A DNA stretch of 64,000 bases from Streptomyces sp. NRRL B-24484 (GCF_000717715.1 NZ_JOAI01000030.1:35662-99661); one strand, 5' to 3'; positions 35,498-45,251 are shown, numbered from the stretch's first letter. Numbers and translations: made by a program. Notes: generated by a model not told the origin, from the sequence alone.

Positions 35498-36741
35498 CCG
35501 AGCCCGTCACCACCCCGCCGCCCGGCTGCCCGGCCCACGCGGACGCCGCGCCGCTGTACGGGCCGCGGTTCCAGACCGACCCCGGCGCGCTCTACCAGGA
35601 GCTGCGCGACCGCCACGGCCCGGTCGCACCCGTCGAACTCGCCGGCGGCGTCCCCGCCTGGCTGGTCATCGGCTACCGCGAACTCCAGCTCGTCACCGGC
35701 CAGCCCAAGGTCTTCGGCCGGGACTCCACCCGCTGGAACCAGTGGCCGAACATCCCCGAGGACTGGCCGCTCAAGCCGATGATGGCGCCCGTCCCCTCGA
35801 TCCTCTACGCCGAGGGCGCCGAGCACCAGCGCCGCTCCTCCGCCGTCACCGACGCCCTCGCCGCCGTCGACCCGTACGAACTGCGGGTCCACTGCGAGGA
35901 GATCGCCGACCGGCTGATCGACGGCTTCGCCGGGCGCGGCGAGGCCGACCTGGTCGCCGACTACGCCCACCGGCTGCCGCTGCTGGTGCTCTGCCGGCTC
36001 TTCGGCCTCGACGAGGACGAGGCCCCGGTGCTGATCCGCGGCCTGCTCGCGATGCTCGACGGCGGCGCGGACGCCCAGGAGGGCGCCCAGCAGCTGCTCA
36101 CCGTCATGCTCGGACTCGTCCACCGGCGCCGCGAGATCCCCGCCGCCGACGCCACCTCGCGGCTGCTCGCCCACGAGGCCGGGCTGAACGACGAGGAGGT
36201 CATGCGCGACCTGCGGGTGCTGCTGATCGCTGGCCACCAGCCGCTCGCCTACTGGATCTCCAACGCGCTGCGGCTGATGCTCACCGACGAGCGGTTCGCC
36301 GCCTCCCTCTCCGGCGGCCGCCGCTCGATCGGCCAGGCCCTCGGCGAGGCCCTCTGGGAGGACACGCCGACCCAGATCTTCGCCGGCCGCTGGGCGACCC
36401 GCGACGTCCACCTCGGCGGCCAGCGGATCGCCAAGGGCGACATGGTGCTGCTCGGCTTCGCCGGCGCCAACGCCGACCCGACGGTCCGCCAGGACTCCGG
36501 CCGCCCCGCCGAGGGCAACCGCGCCTACCTGAGCTTCTCCGCCGGCGACCACGGCTGCCCCTACCCGGCCCGCGAGGCCGCCGAGGTGATCGCCAACACC
36601 GCGATCGAGGTGCTGCTCGACCGGCTGCCGGACCTGCGCCTCGCGGTCTCCGAGAGCGCCCTGGTCTGGCGCCCCTCGGCGTGGGTGCGCGGACTGATGG
36701 CACTGCCGGTGGCCTTCACCCCCGGCTACGTGGCGGAGTGA
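35494..36741 (+). CDS. Cytochrome P450 lacking ExxR (CYP157-like)
   Basis: 415-residue P450-fold protein. The I helix reads LLIAGHQPLAYWIS. The heme-binding loop FSAGDHGCPYPARE has the cysteine ligand C355. The K-helix ExxR motif, almost universal in P450s, is absent: E285-A-L-W288 stands in its place. This matches the known CYP157 family, which occurs in streptomycete conservons beside a CYP154 and lacks ExxR. No ferredoxin gene is adjacent. Function is unknown. Coupled to cvnD by GTGA overlap. Confidence 0.88.
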   Translation: MTEPVTTPPPGCPAHADAAPLYGPRFQTDPGALYQELRDRHGPVAPVELAGGVPAWLVIGYRELQLVTGQPKVFGRDSTRWNQWPNIPEDWPLKPMMAPVPSILYAEGAEHQRRSSAVTDALAAVDPYELRVHCEEIADRLIDGFAGRGEADLVADYAHRLPLLVLCRLFGLDEDEAPVLIRGLLAMLDGGADAQEGAQQLLTVMLGLVHRRREIPAADATSRLLAHEAGLNDEEVMRDLRVLLIAGHQPLAYWISNALRLMLTDERFAASLSGGRRSIGQALGEALWEDTPTQIFAGRWATRDVHLGGQRIAKGDMVLLGFAGANADPTVRQDSGRPAEGNRAYLSFSAGDHGCPYPAREAAEVIANTAIEVLLDRLPDLRLAVSESALVWRPSAWVRGLMALPVAFTPGYVAE

Positions 36742-36763
36742 CGAGACCCGAGGAGGGGCACGG

Positions 36764-38032
36764 ATGACCGAACCGACCGCAGGGACCGCAGTGGCCGAGG
36801 TGACCGGACCCGGCGTGCCGGCCGCGCCGACCGCCGACGCGCCGTTCGTGATGGACCCGCTGGCCCTCGACAACGCCGCCGAGGGCGCCCGGCTGCGCGC
36901 CGCCGGCCCGGTGGTCCCGGTCGAGCTGATGGGCGTCCGCGGCTGGGCGGTCACCCGGCACGCCGAGGCCCGCAAACTGCTCACCGACGCCCGGCTGGTC
37001 AAGGACGCGACGCACTGGGCGGCGTTCCGGCGCGGCGAGGTGCCCAGGACCTGGCCGCTGATCGGCCTGGCCGTGCCCGGCCCCTCGATGGTCACCACCG
37101 ACGGCGCCGCGCACCGCCGGCTGCGGGCGATCGTGGCCCAGGCCTTCACCCCCCGCCGCGTCGAACTCATGAAGCCGCGCATCGAGGGGATCACCGCCGA
37201 ACTGCTCGACCGGCTCGCCGCGTCCGGCCCGGTGGTCGACCTGAAGACGGCCTTCGCCTTCCCGCTGCCGATGTCGGTGATCGGCTGGCTGCTCGGCGTG
37301 CCCGAGCACGACCACGCCTACATCCGCGAGCTGTACGAGCGCTTCTTCTCCAGCACCACCGCACCGGCCGACGTGCCGGCCACCATCGCCGCGCTGAACG
37401 CCTTCGTCGCCGACCTGGTGGCGCTGCGCCGGGCCGAGCCCGGGGACGACCTGATCAGCGCCCTGCTGACGGCGGACGTCGAGGGCGGCCCGCTCACCGA
37501 CGCCGAGGCCTCGGCCACACTGCGCGTGATCATCGCGGCGGGGCACGAGACCACCGTCAACCTGATCACCAACGCGGTCCGCGCCCTGCTCACCCATCCG
37601 GAGCAGCTTGCGCTCGCCCGTTCGGGCGAGGTGGGCTGGCCGGCGGTGGTCGAGGAGTCGCTCCGGTGGACCCCGCCGACAAGCAACTTCCTGTTCCGCT
37701 TCGCGACCGAGGACATCGAGGCGGGCGGCACGGTGATCCCCGCCGGGGACGCAGTCCTGATCTCGTACAACGCGATCGGCCGCGACCCCGGGCAGCACGG
37801 CGACACCGCGGAGCTCTTCGACATCACCCGCGACGCCGGACGGCACCTCTCGTTCGGCCACGGGCCGCACGTCTGCCCGGGCTCGCCGCTGGCCCGGCTG
37901 GAGGCGGCGGTGGCGCTGCCCGCGCTCTTCGAGCGCTTCCCCGGCCTCGCCCTCGCGGTGCCCGAGGAGGAGCTGCGGCCGAACCCCACCATGGTGGTCA
38001 ACAGCCTGCGCGAGCTGCCCGTCCGGCTCTGA
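36764..38032 (+). CDS. Cytochrome P450 (CYP154-like)
   Basis: 422-residue P450 with all canonical motifs: I helix IIAAGHETTVNLITN, K-helix E298-S-L-R301, and heme loop FGHGPHVCPGSPLARLE with C371. It lies 22 bases after the ExxR-less P450, preceded by GGAGGGGCACGG, and belongs to the same conservon operon. CYP154 members oxidise steroids or macrolide-like compounds in vitro, but the natural substrate here is unknown. Confidence 0.9.
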   Translation: MTEPTAGTAVAEVTGPGVPAAPTADAPFVMDPLALDNAAEGARLRAAGPVVPVELMGVRGWAVTRHAEARKLLTDARLVKDATHWAAFRRGEVPRTWPLIGLAVPGPSMVTTDGAAHRRLRAIVAQAFTPRRVELMKPRIEGITAELLDRLAASGPVVDLKTAFAFPLPMSVIGWLLGVPEHDHAYIRELYERFFSSTTAPADVPATIAALNAFVADLVALRRAEPGDDLISALLTADVEGGPLTDAEASATLRVIIAAGHETTVNLITNAVRALLTHPEQLALARSGEVGWPAVVEESLRWTPPTSNFLFRFATEDIEAGGTVIPAGDAVLISYNAIGRDPGQHGDTAELFDITRDAGRHLSFGHGPHVCPGSPLARLEAAVALPALFERFPGLALAVPEEELRPNPTMVVNSLRELPVRL

Positions 38033-38298
38033 TCGGGCCCGGAGCGGCGTCGGAGGGCCGGTGCGCAACCGGCCCTCCAGCACGGCCCGATCACGACCGG
38101 GACACCGGCCGATGAAGGTCGAACGCGCACCTTGGCGTGGGGTAACCGGTGAGTTAACGTCTTCAAGCCAGCGATACTGCTGGGTACAGCTCGATCAACC
38201 GGTACAGCGCAGACTTGTAGTCCCACGCCGGCATCTCGGGGTGCCCTGGCCAGGAGGAGCGCATTGTCCACCACCACGATCGCCTGTGAGGCCCGCCG
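38033..38298 (+). promoter_or_regulatory. Regulatory region of the sugar ABC operon
   Basis: 266 bp without a gene. GGTACAGC is repeated directly at 38183-38190 and 38201-38208 (18-bp offset), and a TAAC-N6-GTTA inverted repeat lies near 38140-38160. Either could be a regulator site, but no LacI-type gene is adjacent in this window. GAGG 7 bases before ATG 38299 is the ribosome binding site. Confidence 0.4.
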
Positions 38299-39660
38299 AT
38301 GACCAGACTCCAGCGGCGGCGCCTGCTCGCCGTCCCCGCCGTACTCGCCCTGGCCCTCGTCGCGGCGTGCTCGAACAGCTCGTCCAAGGACGGCGGCGGC
38401 ACCTCGGCGGCACCCACGCTCACCGGTGACTGTGCCAAGTACCAGGCCTACGCGGGCCACTCGGGCACCAAGGTGACGATGTTCGCCTCGATCCTCAGCC
38501 CGGAGTCCGACTCGCTGGAGAAGTCCTGGGCGGAGTTCAGTTCTTGTACGGGCATCAAGATCTCGTACGAGGGCTCCAACGACTTCGAGTCGCAGCTGCC
38601 GGTGCGCGTGAGCGGCGGAAACGCCCCGGACTTCGCGATCATCCCGCAGCCCGGCCTGCTCGCGCAGATGGTCAAGACCGGAAAGGTCGTGAAGCCGCCG
38701 GCGCAGACCGTCGCCAACGAGGACAAGTGGAGCCCGGTCTGGAAGACCTACGGCTCCGTCAACGGCACCTTCTACGCGGCGCCGATGAGCGCCAACATGA
38801 AGTCGCTGGTCTGGTACTCGCCGAAGGCCTTCAAGCAGGCCGGCTACGAGGTCCCGAAGACCTGGGCCGACCTCATGGGCCTCAGCAACCGGATCGCCAC
38901 CTCCGGCGGCGCCAAGCCGTGGTGCGGCGGCATCGCCTCCGGCACCGCGACCGGCTGGCCGGCCACCGACTGGGTCGAGGAGGCCGTCCTCGGCAGCTAC
39001 GGCGGCGACGTCTACGACCAGTGGGTCAGCCACAAGATCAAGTTCAGTGACGAGAAGATCACCGGCGCCATGAAGACGGTGGCCGACTGGATGCAGAACC
39101 CGGCCTGGGTCAACGCGGGCATCGGCGACGTGAAGTCGATCGCCACGACCACGTTCCAGGACGCGGGCGCGCCGATCCTCTCCAACAAGTGCTACATGCT
39201 GCAGCAGGCCTCGTTCTACCGGGCGCAGTGGCCCAAGGGCACCAACATCGGCCCGGACGGCGACATCTTCGCCTTCCACCTGCCGGCCGTGAACCCGGCG
39301 GTCAGCAGCCCGGTCGAGGGCGGCGGCGAGTTCCTGGCCGCGTTCTCCAGCAGGCCCGAGGTGCAGGCGGTGCAGAACTACCTGTCGACCAGCGACTGGG
39401 CGAGCAGCCGGGTCAAGGTCGCCTCCGGCTGGGTCTCCGCCAACCAGGGCGTCGACAAGAGCCTCTACACCGACCCGATCGACAAGCTCTCCGCCGAGGC
39501 GCTCACCGACCCGGCCGCCACGTTCCGCTTCGACGCCTCCGACCTGATGCCGGCGGCCGTCGGCTCCGGCCAGATGTGGAAGTCGTTCACGGCGTGGTTC
39601 GCCGAGGGGCAGTCCATCCAGAAGGTGGCGGCCGACATCGACGCGGCCTGGCCGCAGTAA
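38299..39660 (+). CDS. aglE: Alpha-glucoside-type ABC transporter solute-binding lipoprotein
   Basis: 453-residue lipoprotein with lipobox LALVAAC (C24), a Ser/Gly linker and a family 1 solute-binding fold. AglE-like features are FASILSPESDSLEKSW, GNAPDFAIIPQPGLL, WYSPKAFKQAGYEVPKTWADL, CGGIASGTATGWPATDWVEE and the C-terminal GSGQMWKSFTAWF. It captures alpha-glucosides or maltose-type oligosaccharides for the two permeases downstream. First gene of a three-gene operon. The agl assignment is by family resemblance; the exact sugar is not determined. Confidence 0.86.
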   Translation: MTRLQRRRLLAVPAVLALALVAACSNSSSKDGGGTSAAPTLTGDCAKYQAYAGHSGTKVTMFASILSPESDSLEKSWAEFSSCTGIKISYEGSNDFESQLPVRVSGGNAPDFAIIPQPGLLAQMVKTGKVVKPPAQTVANEDKWSPVWKTYGSVNGTFYAAPMSANMKSLVWYSPKAFKQAGYEVPKTWADLMGLSNRIATSGGAKPWCGGIASGTATGWPATDWVEEAVLGSYGGDVYDQWVSHKIKFSDEKITGAMKTVADWMQNPAWVNAGIGDVKSIATTTFQDAGAPILSNKCYMLQQASFYRAQWPKGTNIGPDGDIFAFHLPAVNPAVSSPVEGGGEFLAAFSSRPEVQAVQNYLSTSDWASSRVKVASGWVSANQGVDKSLYTDPIDKLSAEALTDPAATFRFDASDLMPAAVGSGQMWKSFTAWFAEGQSIQKVAADIDAAWPQ

Positions 39661-39736
39661 CGCCGGTCGCCTCCGGGCAGCGCGGGTCCCACCCGCCCGC
39701 GCTGCCCCTCCCCATGTCCGAGGAAGGACCCTCCGC

Positions 39737-40747
39737 ATGCCCACGGCCACCGCCGTGCACCTCGCCGACTCGGCGTGGACGGATGCGACGATCAAGTTCA
39801 CCAACACCGTGGGAGCCGTCGCCGGCTTCCTCGGCGTGCTGCTGCTGGTCTTCTTCGCGGCGGGCCGGGCGACCGGGCGGTTCTCCCGCCCGCTGGCCGT
39901 CCTGGTGATGGTCGGACCGGCGATCCTGCTGCTGCTGGTCGGCCTGGTGATCCCGCTGATCCGCACCGTCTACCTGAGCTTCTACAACGACGACTCCACC
40001 AAGGCGGTCGGCGCCAGCAACTACGGCTGGGCGCTCACCACCGAATCCATCCACCAGGTGCTGTGGAACACCCTGCAGTGGCTGGTGGTCGCACCGCTGG
40101 TGGCCACCGGCACCGGCCTGGTGCTGGCCCTGCTGGTCGAGCGGCTGCGCGGGCAGGCGCTCTACAAGTCGCTGCTTTTCATGCCGATGGCGATCTCCCT
40201 GGTCGGCGCGTCGATCATCTGGAAGTTCGTCTACGAGGACCGCGACCCCTCCCAGCCGCAGATCGGCCTGCTCAGCCAGCTCGCGATCAGCCTCGGCTGG
40301 GACGACCCGCCGAACTGGATCCTCTCCCACCCGCTGAACAACTACCTGCTGATGATCGTCATGATCTGGGTGCAGACCGGCTTCGCGATGGTGGTGCTCT
40401 CCGCGGCGATCAAGGCCATCCCGGACGAGATCACCGAGGCCGCCCGCCTCGACGGCGCCCGCGGCTTCCAGCTGTTCCGGCACGTCACGGTGCCGATGAT
40501 CCGCACCACGCTGATCGTGGTGCTGACCACCGTCATGATCACCACGCTGAAGGCCTTCGACATCGTCCGCACCATGACCGGCGGCAACTTCGGGACCCAG
40601 GTGCTGGCCAACGAGATGTACTCGCAGTCCTTCGTGCAGTTCAACGTCGGACGCGGCAGCGCGCTCGCCGTGATCCTCTTCCTGGCCGTGATCCCGCTGG
40701 TGGCCTACAACATCGTCCAGCTGCGCAAGGAGCGTGAGCACCGATGA
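39737..40747 (+). CDS. aglF: Sugar ABC transporter permease (AglF-like)
   Basis: 336-residue MalF-type permease. An N-terminal helix pair (about 22-70) is followed by the binding-protein-dependent transport domain (TM helices about 110-330). The EAA loop that docks the ATPase reads EITEAARLDGARGFQLFRHV. AGGAAGGA 9 bases upstream supports ATG 39737. It overlaps the next permease by ATGA. Confidence 0.92.
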   Translation: MPTATAVHLADSAWTDATIKFTNTVGAVAGFLGVLLLVFFAAGRATGRFSRPLAVLVMVGPAILLLLVGLVIPLIRTVYLSFYNDDSTKAVGASNYGWALTTESIHQVLWNTLQWLVVAPLVATGTGLVLALLVERLRGQALYKSLLFMPMAISLVGASIIWKFVYEDRDPSQPQIGLLSQLAISLGWDDPPNWILSHPLNNYLLMIVMIWVQTGFAMVVLSAAIKAIPDEITEAARLDGARGFQLFRHVTVPMIRTTLIVVLTTVMITTLKAFDIVRTMTGGNFGTQVLANEMYSQSFVQFNVGRGSALAVILFLAVIPLVAYNIVQLRKEREHR

Positions 40748-41700
40748 GCGAGCAGCTCGCCCCGGCCCCGCCGCCGGGGGCGGAGGACCGCGAGCCCCCG
40801 GCGAAGGCCGTCCGCCGCGCGTTCAGCAGCCCGCTCGCCTCGCTGCTGATGGTCGTGGTCACCGTGCTCTGGACGATCCCCACCATCGGCCTGCTGGTCA
40901 CTTCGCTCCGCCCGGAGGAGGACGTCGCGACCAGCGGCTGGTGGACGGTCTTCGGCGACCCGAACCTCACCCTGGAGAACTACCACACGGTGCTCTTCGA
41001 GGGCGGGTTCGGCGTCAGCGGCGGCCTGATGCCGTACCTGGTCAACTCGCTGGCGATCAGCATCCCGGCGACGGTCTTCCCGCTGGTCCTCGCCGCGATG
41101 GCCGCGTACGGGCTGGCCTGGGTGAAGTTCCGGGGCAGCGACGTGGTCTTCTTCGCGATCTTCGCGTTGCAGGTCGTGCCGCTGCAGATGGCGCTCATCC
41201 CGCTGCTGCAGCTGTTCTCCGGCGGCGCGCACATCGGCTCGGTCACCGTGATCCCCGCCTTCGACCTCAGCGGCACCTACGCCCCGGTCTGGCTGGCGCA
41301 CACCATGTTCGCGATGCCGCTGGCGATCTTCCTGCTGCACAACTTCGTCTCGCAGCTGCCGCGCGACCTCATGGAGGCCGCGGTCGTCGACGGAGCCACC
41401 CACTTCAAGATCTTCCGGTCGATCGTGGTGCCGCTCTGCACCCCGGCGCTGGCCTCCTTCGCGATCTTCCAGTTCCTCTGGGTCTGGAACGACCTGCTGG
41501 TGGCCCTCACCTTCGCCGGCGGCACCCCCGAGGTCGCCCCGATGACCGTCCGGCTGGCCCAGCTGAGCGGCTCCTTCGGCGGCCGCTGGGAACTGCTCAC
41601 GGCCGGCGCCTTCCTGTCCCTGATCATCCCGCTGATCGTCTTCTTCGCGCTGCAGCGGTACTTCGTCCGCGGTCTGCTGGCGGGCTCGGTCAAGGGCTGA
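40744..41700 (+). CDS. aglG: Sugar ABC transporter permease (AglG-like)
   Basis: 318-residue MalG-type permease with six predicted helices and the EAA loop LMEAAVVDGATHFKIFRSIV. No ATP-binding gene follows; in streptomycetes such importers share the MsiK ATPase encoded elsewhere. The operon also lacks a local alpha-glucosidase and LacI repressor. It ends in a hairpin at 41775-41803. Confidence 0.92.
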   Translation: MSEQLAPAPPPGAEDREPPAKAVRRAFSSPLASLLMVVVTVLWTIPTIGLLVTSLRPEEDVATSGWWTVFGDPNLTLENYHTVLFEGGFGVSGGLMPYLVNSLAISIPATVFPLVLAAMAAYGLAWVKFRGSDVVFFAIFALQVVPLQMALIPLLQLFSGGAHIGSVTVIPAFDLSGTYAPVWLAHTMFAMPLAIFLLHNFVSQLPRDLMEAAVVDGATHFKIFRSIVVPLCTPALASFAIFQFLWVWNDLLVALTFAGGTPEVAPMTVRLAQLSGSFGGRWELLTAGAFLSLIIPLIVFFALQRYFVRGLLAGSVKG

Positions 41701-41714
41701 GCCCGCCCCGCCCC

Positions 41715-41764
41715 GGCCCCGCGCCCCGGCTCCGGCTCCGGCCCCGCGCCCCGGCTCCGGCTCC
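41715..41764 (+). repeat. Two perfect 25-bp tandem repeats after aglG
   Basis: A 25-bp unit beginning GGCCCCGCGCCCCGG occurs at 41715-41739 and 41740-41764 with no mismatch, 14 bases after the aglG stop. Partial units with CGGCTCC flank it. Confidence 0.9.
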
Positions 41765-41774
41765 CGCTCCGGTG

Positions 41775-41803
41775 ACGCCCCCGCGCCCCGTGCGCGGGGG
41801 CGT
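41775..41803 (+). terminator. Terminator after the sugar ABC operon
   Basis: A perfect 12-bp stem (41775-41786 with 41792-41803) with a CCCGT loop. Confidence 0.82.
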
Positions 41804-41938
41804 CGCGCGTCCGACTCCTGACGTTCCGTGACATGGACCGGGAATGTGAGGATTTCGAGGACGCGCCACCCGTGCAGCCGGTACACCGGTAGCGGCGATT
41901 CCGCCGCCGATCCGGTTGTCCGACAAGTGGGGGATGGC

Positions 41939-44900
41939 GTGAGGTTCAGAAGACGTCTGGCGTGCCTGGTGGCCGCCGTGCTGGCAGGGGCGGTGCTGGC
42001 CGCCGCACCCGCAGGCGCGGCGGGGACGGCGACCCTCGGCACCACCGCGGTCGGCTCGGCCACCGACTCGGGCGACTCCAACTACATGAACACCTCGCGC
42101 TTCGTCACCGGCGCCAACGGCGGCGCCCTGAACAGCATCAGCGTGCACGTCGGGGCGGTCGGCGCCGCACCGAACAACCAGTACCAGGTCGCGGTCTACG
42201 CCGACGCGGCGGGCAAGCCGGGCGCGCTGGTCGCCTCCAGCGCCTCCGGCACGCTCGCCGCCAACGCCTGGAACACCCTGCCGCTGACCGGCACGCTCGC
42301 CGCCAACACCGCCTACTGGCTGGCCTACAACAGCAACGGGTCGAGCGCGGCCGTCAACAACCTGCACTACAGCAGCGGCGGCACCAGCGGGTACTCCACC
42401 GGCGGCGCCCCGTTCGGCACCTGGCCGGCGGCCTTCGGCGCGAGCAGCACCATGAGCGCCACCTTCTCGATCTACGCCACCTACACCCCCGACGGCGGCG
42501 GCACCACTCCTCCGGGCAGCGGACCGGGCTCGGAGGGCCCGATCCTGCTGGTCGGCAACGCGGCCAACCCGTACACCGCCTACTACGGCGAGATCCTCAA
42601 GGCCGAGGGCCTCAACTACTACAAGCAGACCGACCTGTCGGCGGTCACCGCGGCGCTGCTCGCGAACTACGACGTGGTGCTGCTCGGCGAGACCGCGCTC
42701 ACCCCCGCCCAGGTCGCCATGTTCACCACCTGGACCAACGGCGGCGGACGGCTGGTCGCGATGCGCCCCGACAAGCAGCTCGCCGGACTGCTCGGCCTCA
42801 CCGCCACCACCGGCACCCTCGCCGACGCCTACCTGAAGATCGACACCTCGGCGGCCCCCGGCGCCGGCCTCACCGCCGACACCATGGGCTTCCACGGCAC
42901 CGCGGACCGCTGGACGCTCAACGGCGCCACGGCCGTCGCGGCCCTCCACGACGACGCGAACACGGCGAGCGGCAACCCCGCCGTCACCCTGCGCACCGCC
43001 GGCAGCGGCCGGGCCGCCGCCTTCACCTTCGACCTCGCCAAGTCCGTGGTGCAGACCCGCCAGGGCAACATCGCCTGGGCCGGCCAGCAGCGCGACTCCA
43101 CCGACGGCTACGAGGCCAGCGAGATGTTCTTCGGCACCAACGGCCAGCCGAACTGGAACGACCTGAACAAGGCGCTGATCCCGATCGCCGACGAGCAGCA
43201 GCGGCTGCTCGCGAACCTGATCACCCTGATGGACTCGGCGAAGAAGCCGCTGCCGCGGTTCTGGTACTTCCCGCGGGACGTCAAGGCGGTCGTCGTGATG
43301 AGCGGCGACGACCACGGCATCGGCGGCACCGTCGGCCGCTGGGACAGCTACATCTCGCAGTCCCCGGCCGGCTGCTCGGTCGCCGACTGGGAGTGCGTGC
43401 GCGGTTCCTCGTACATCTACACCAACGACCCGATGACGCCCGCCCAGGCGCAGTCCTACACCGACGAGGGCTTCGAGGTCGGCGTCCACGTCACCACCGA
43501 CTGCAAGCCCTGGGGCACCACGGCCAACCTGCAGCAGCTCTACAGCGGCCAGTTGGGCGCCTGGAAGGCCAAGTACGGCTCGCTGCCGAACCCGTCGAGC
43601 AGCCGCACGCACTGCGTGGAGTGGGACGACTGGGCCACCCAGGCCAAGACCAAGCTGGCCAACGGCATCCGGCTCGACATGGATTACTACTACTACCCGT
43701 CCGCCTTCGTGCAGGACCGGCCCGGCTACTTCAACGGCACCGGCATGATCATGAAGTTCGCCGACACCGACGGCAGCGTGATCGACGAGTACCAGGCCAC
43801 CACCCAGCTCACCGACGAGTCCGGCCAGTCCTACCCGTCCAGCGTCAACGCCCTGCTCGACGGCGCGTACGGCGCCAAGGGCTACTACGCGGCGATCGGG
43901 GCCAACATCCACACCGACTTCGCGGCCTCCAGCGCCTCGGACGCGGTGATCGCGGCCGCCAAGGCCCGCGGCGTGCCGGTGGTCTCCGGCCGGCAGATGC
44001 TGACCTGGCTGGACGGCCGCAACGGCTCCGCCTTCTCCAAGCTCGCCTGGAGCGGCAACGCGCTGACCTTCGACATCACCGGCGGCACCCGCGGCCTGCG
44101 CGCCATGGTGCCGGTGAACTCCGCCTCCGGCACCCTCACCGGGATCTCCAAGCAGGGCCAGGCCGTGCCCTACCGGATCGAGACCATCAAGGGGACGGCG
44201 TACGCCTTCTTCGACGGCGCGGTCGGCTCCTACACCGCGACGTACGGCCAGGACACCACCGCACCCACCGTCACCGGCACCGCGCCCGCCAACGGCGCCA
44301 CCGGGGTCGCGGCCGGCACGGCGGTGAAGTTCTCCTTCAGCGAGCCGCTCGACCCCGCGACGGTCACCGCCTCGGCGCTCACCCTGAAGACCACCGGCGG
44401 CGGCACCCCGGTCCCCGGCACCGTCAGCTACGACGCGGCGACCAGCACCGCCGTCCTCACCCCGAGCACCGACCTGGCACTGACGACCGGTTACACCGCC
44501 ACCGTACAAGGGGTGAAGGACCTGGCGGGCAACACCCTCGCCGGGCCGGTGACCACCGCGTTCACCACCGCCGGGCTGCCGCCGAAGACCATCGGGTCGA
44601 ACACGGTCGGCACGCTGGTCGACGACACCGACTCCAACCACCTCAACGGCTCCAAGGTGACCACCGGCTCGACGGCCGTCCCGCTCACCTCGCTCAGCGT
44701 GCACGTCGCCGGGGTCAGCGCGGCGCCCAACAACCTGTACCAGCTGGCCGTCTACACCGACAACGCCGGCTCGCCCGGCACCCTCGTGGTCGCCACCGGC
44801 TCCGGCACGCTGACGCCCAACGCCTGGAACTCGGTGCCCGTCACCACCACCCTCGCGCCCAACACCAGCTACTGGTTCGTCTACAACAGCAACGGGACGA

Positions 44901-45049
44901 GCTCGACGGTGAACAACATGCACTACTCGACCGGCCCGGCCGGCTCCGGGGCCTACAGCAACACGGTGGTGCCGTTCGGCACCTGGCCGACCAGCTTCGG
45001 AACCGCCGTCAAGGACAGCCTCGTCTACTCGCTGTACGGCGCGTACTGA
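41939..45049 (+). CDS. Large secreted protein: deacetylase-like core between duplicated beta domains
   Basis: 1036-residue exported protein. Sec signal peptide (1-28, ending PAGAAG). Residues about 30-185 and 880-1036 are two copies of one beta-rich domain (shared SVHV-PNN-YQ-AVY, YNSNG and FGTWP segments). Between them lie a GATase-like domain (about 200-385; ILLVGNAANPYTAYYGEILK), a divergent polysaccharide-deacetylase-like domain (about 445-740; VVVMSGDDHG, GVHVTTDC, SRTHCVEWDDW) and a Big_5-like Ig domain (about 775-875; TAPTVTGTAPANGATGV). Substrate is probably a cell-surface or environmental polysaccharide (inference). GTG start after GGGGGA. Confidence 0.82.
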   Translation: MRFRRRLACLVAAVLAGAVLAAAPAGAAGTATLGTTAVGSATDSGDSNYMNTSRFVTGANGGALNSISVHVGAVGAAPNNQYQVAVYADAAGKPGALVASSASGTLAANAWNTLPLTGTLAANTAYWLAYNSNGSSAAVNNLHYSSGGTSGYSTGGAPFGTWPAAFGASSTMSATFSIYATYTPDGGGTTPPGSGPGSEGPILLVGNAANPYTAYYGEILKAEGLNYYKQTDLSAVTAALLANYDVVLLGETALTPAQVAMFTTWTNGGGRLVAMRPDKQLAGLLGLTATTGTLADAYLKIDTSAAPGAGLTADTMGFHGTADRWTLNGATAVAALHDDANTASGNPAVTLRTAGSGRAAAFTFDLAKSVVQTRQGNIAWAGQQRDSTDGYEASEMFFGTNGQPNWNDLNKALIPIADEQQRLLANLITLMDSAKKPLPRFWYFPRDVKAVVVMSGDDHGIGGTVGRWDSYISQSPAGCSVADWECVRGSSYIYTNDPMTPAQAQSYTDEGFEVGVHVTTDCKPWGTTANLQQLYSGQLGAWKAKYGSLPNPSSSRTHCVEWDDWATQAKTKLANGIRLDMDYYYYPSAFVQDRPGYFNGTGMIMKFADTDGSVIDEYQATTQLTDESGQSYPSSVNALLDGAYGAKGYYAAIGANIHTDFAASSASDAVIAAAKARGVPVVSGRQMLTWLDGRNGSAFSKLAWSGNALTFDITGGTRGLRAMVPVNSASGTLTGISKQGQAVPYRIETIKGTAYAFFDGAVGSYTATYGQDTTAPTVTGTAPANGATGVAAGTAVKFSFSEPLDPATVTASALTLKTTGGGTPVPGTVSYDAATSTAVLTPSTDLALTTGYTATVQGVKDLAGNTLAGPVTTAFTTAGLPPKTIGSNTVGTLVDDTDSNHLNGSKVTTGSTAVPLTSLSVHVAGVSAAPNNLYQLAVYTDNAGSPGTLVVATGSGTLTPNAWNSVPVTTTLAPNTSYWFVYNSNGTSSTVNNMHYSTGPAGSGAYSNTVVPFGTWPTSFGTAVKDSLVYSLYGAY

Positions 45050-45097
45050 CGATCCGTCCGGCCCGGCCGCTCCGGCCGCCGGCCGGACCGCCCGCCC

Positions 45098-45145
45098 ACT
45101 GCGGGGCGCTTGTGTCACAACTCTGCGACACAAGCGCCCCGCAGT
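45098..45145 (+). terminator. Strong 19-bp hairpin after the secreted protein
   Basis: A perfect 19-bp stem (45098-45116 with 45127-45145), 10-base loop, followed by ACTTTTG, the nearest thing to a U-tract in this window. Confidence 0.92.
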
Positions 45146-45251
45146 ACTTTTGAACCTGTTCAGAATTGTCCTCGGAGCCCTAGAGTCACGATCGCCCGCC
45201 GCGGGGCCGCACGTCGGCCGCCGCGTGTCCTGTGACGCTTGAGGGGGACTC

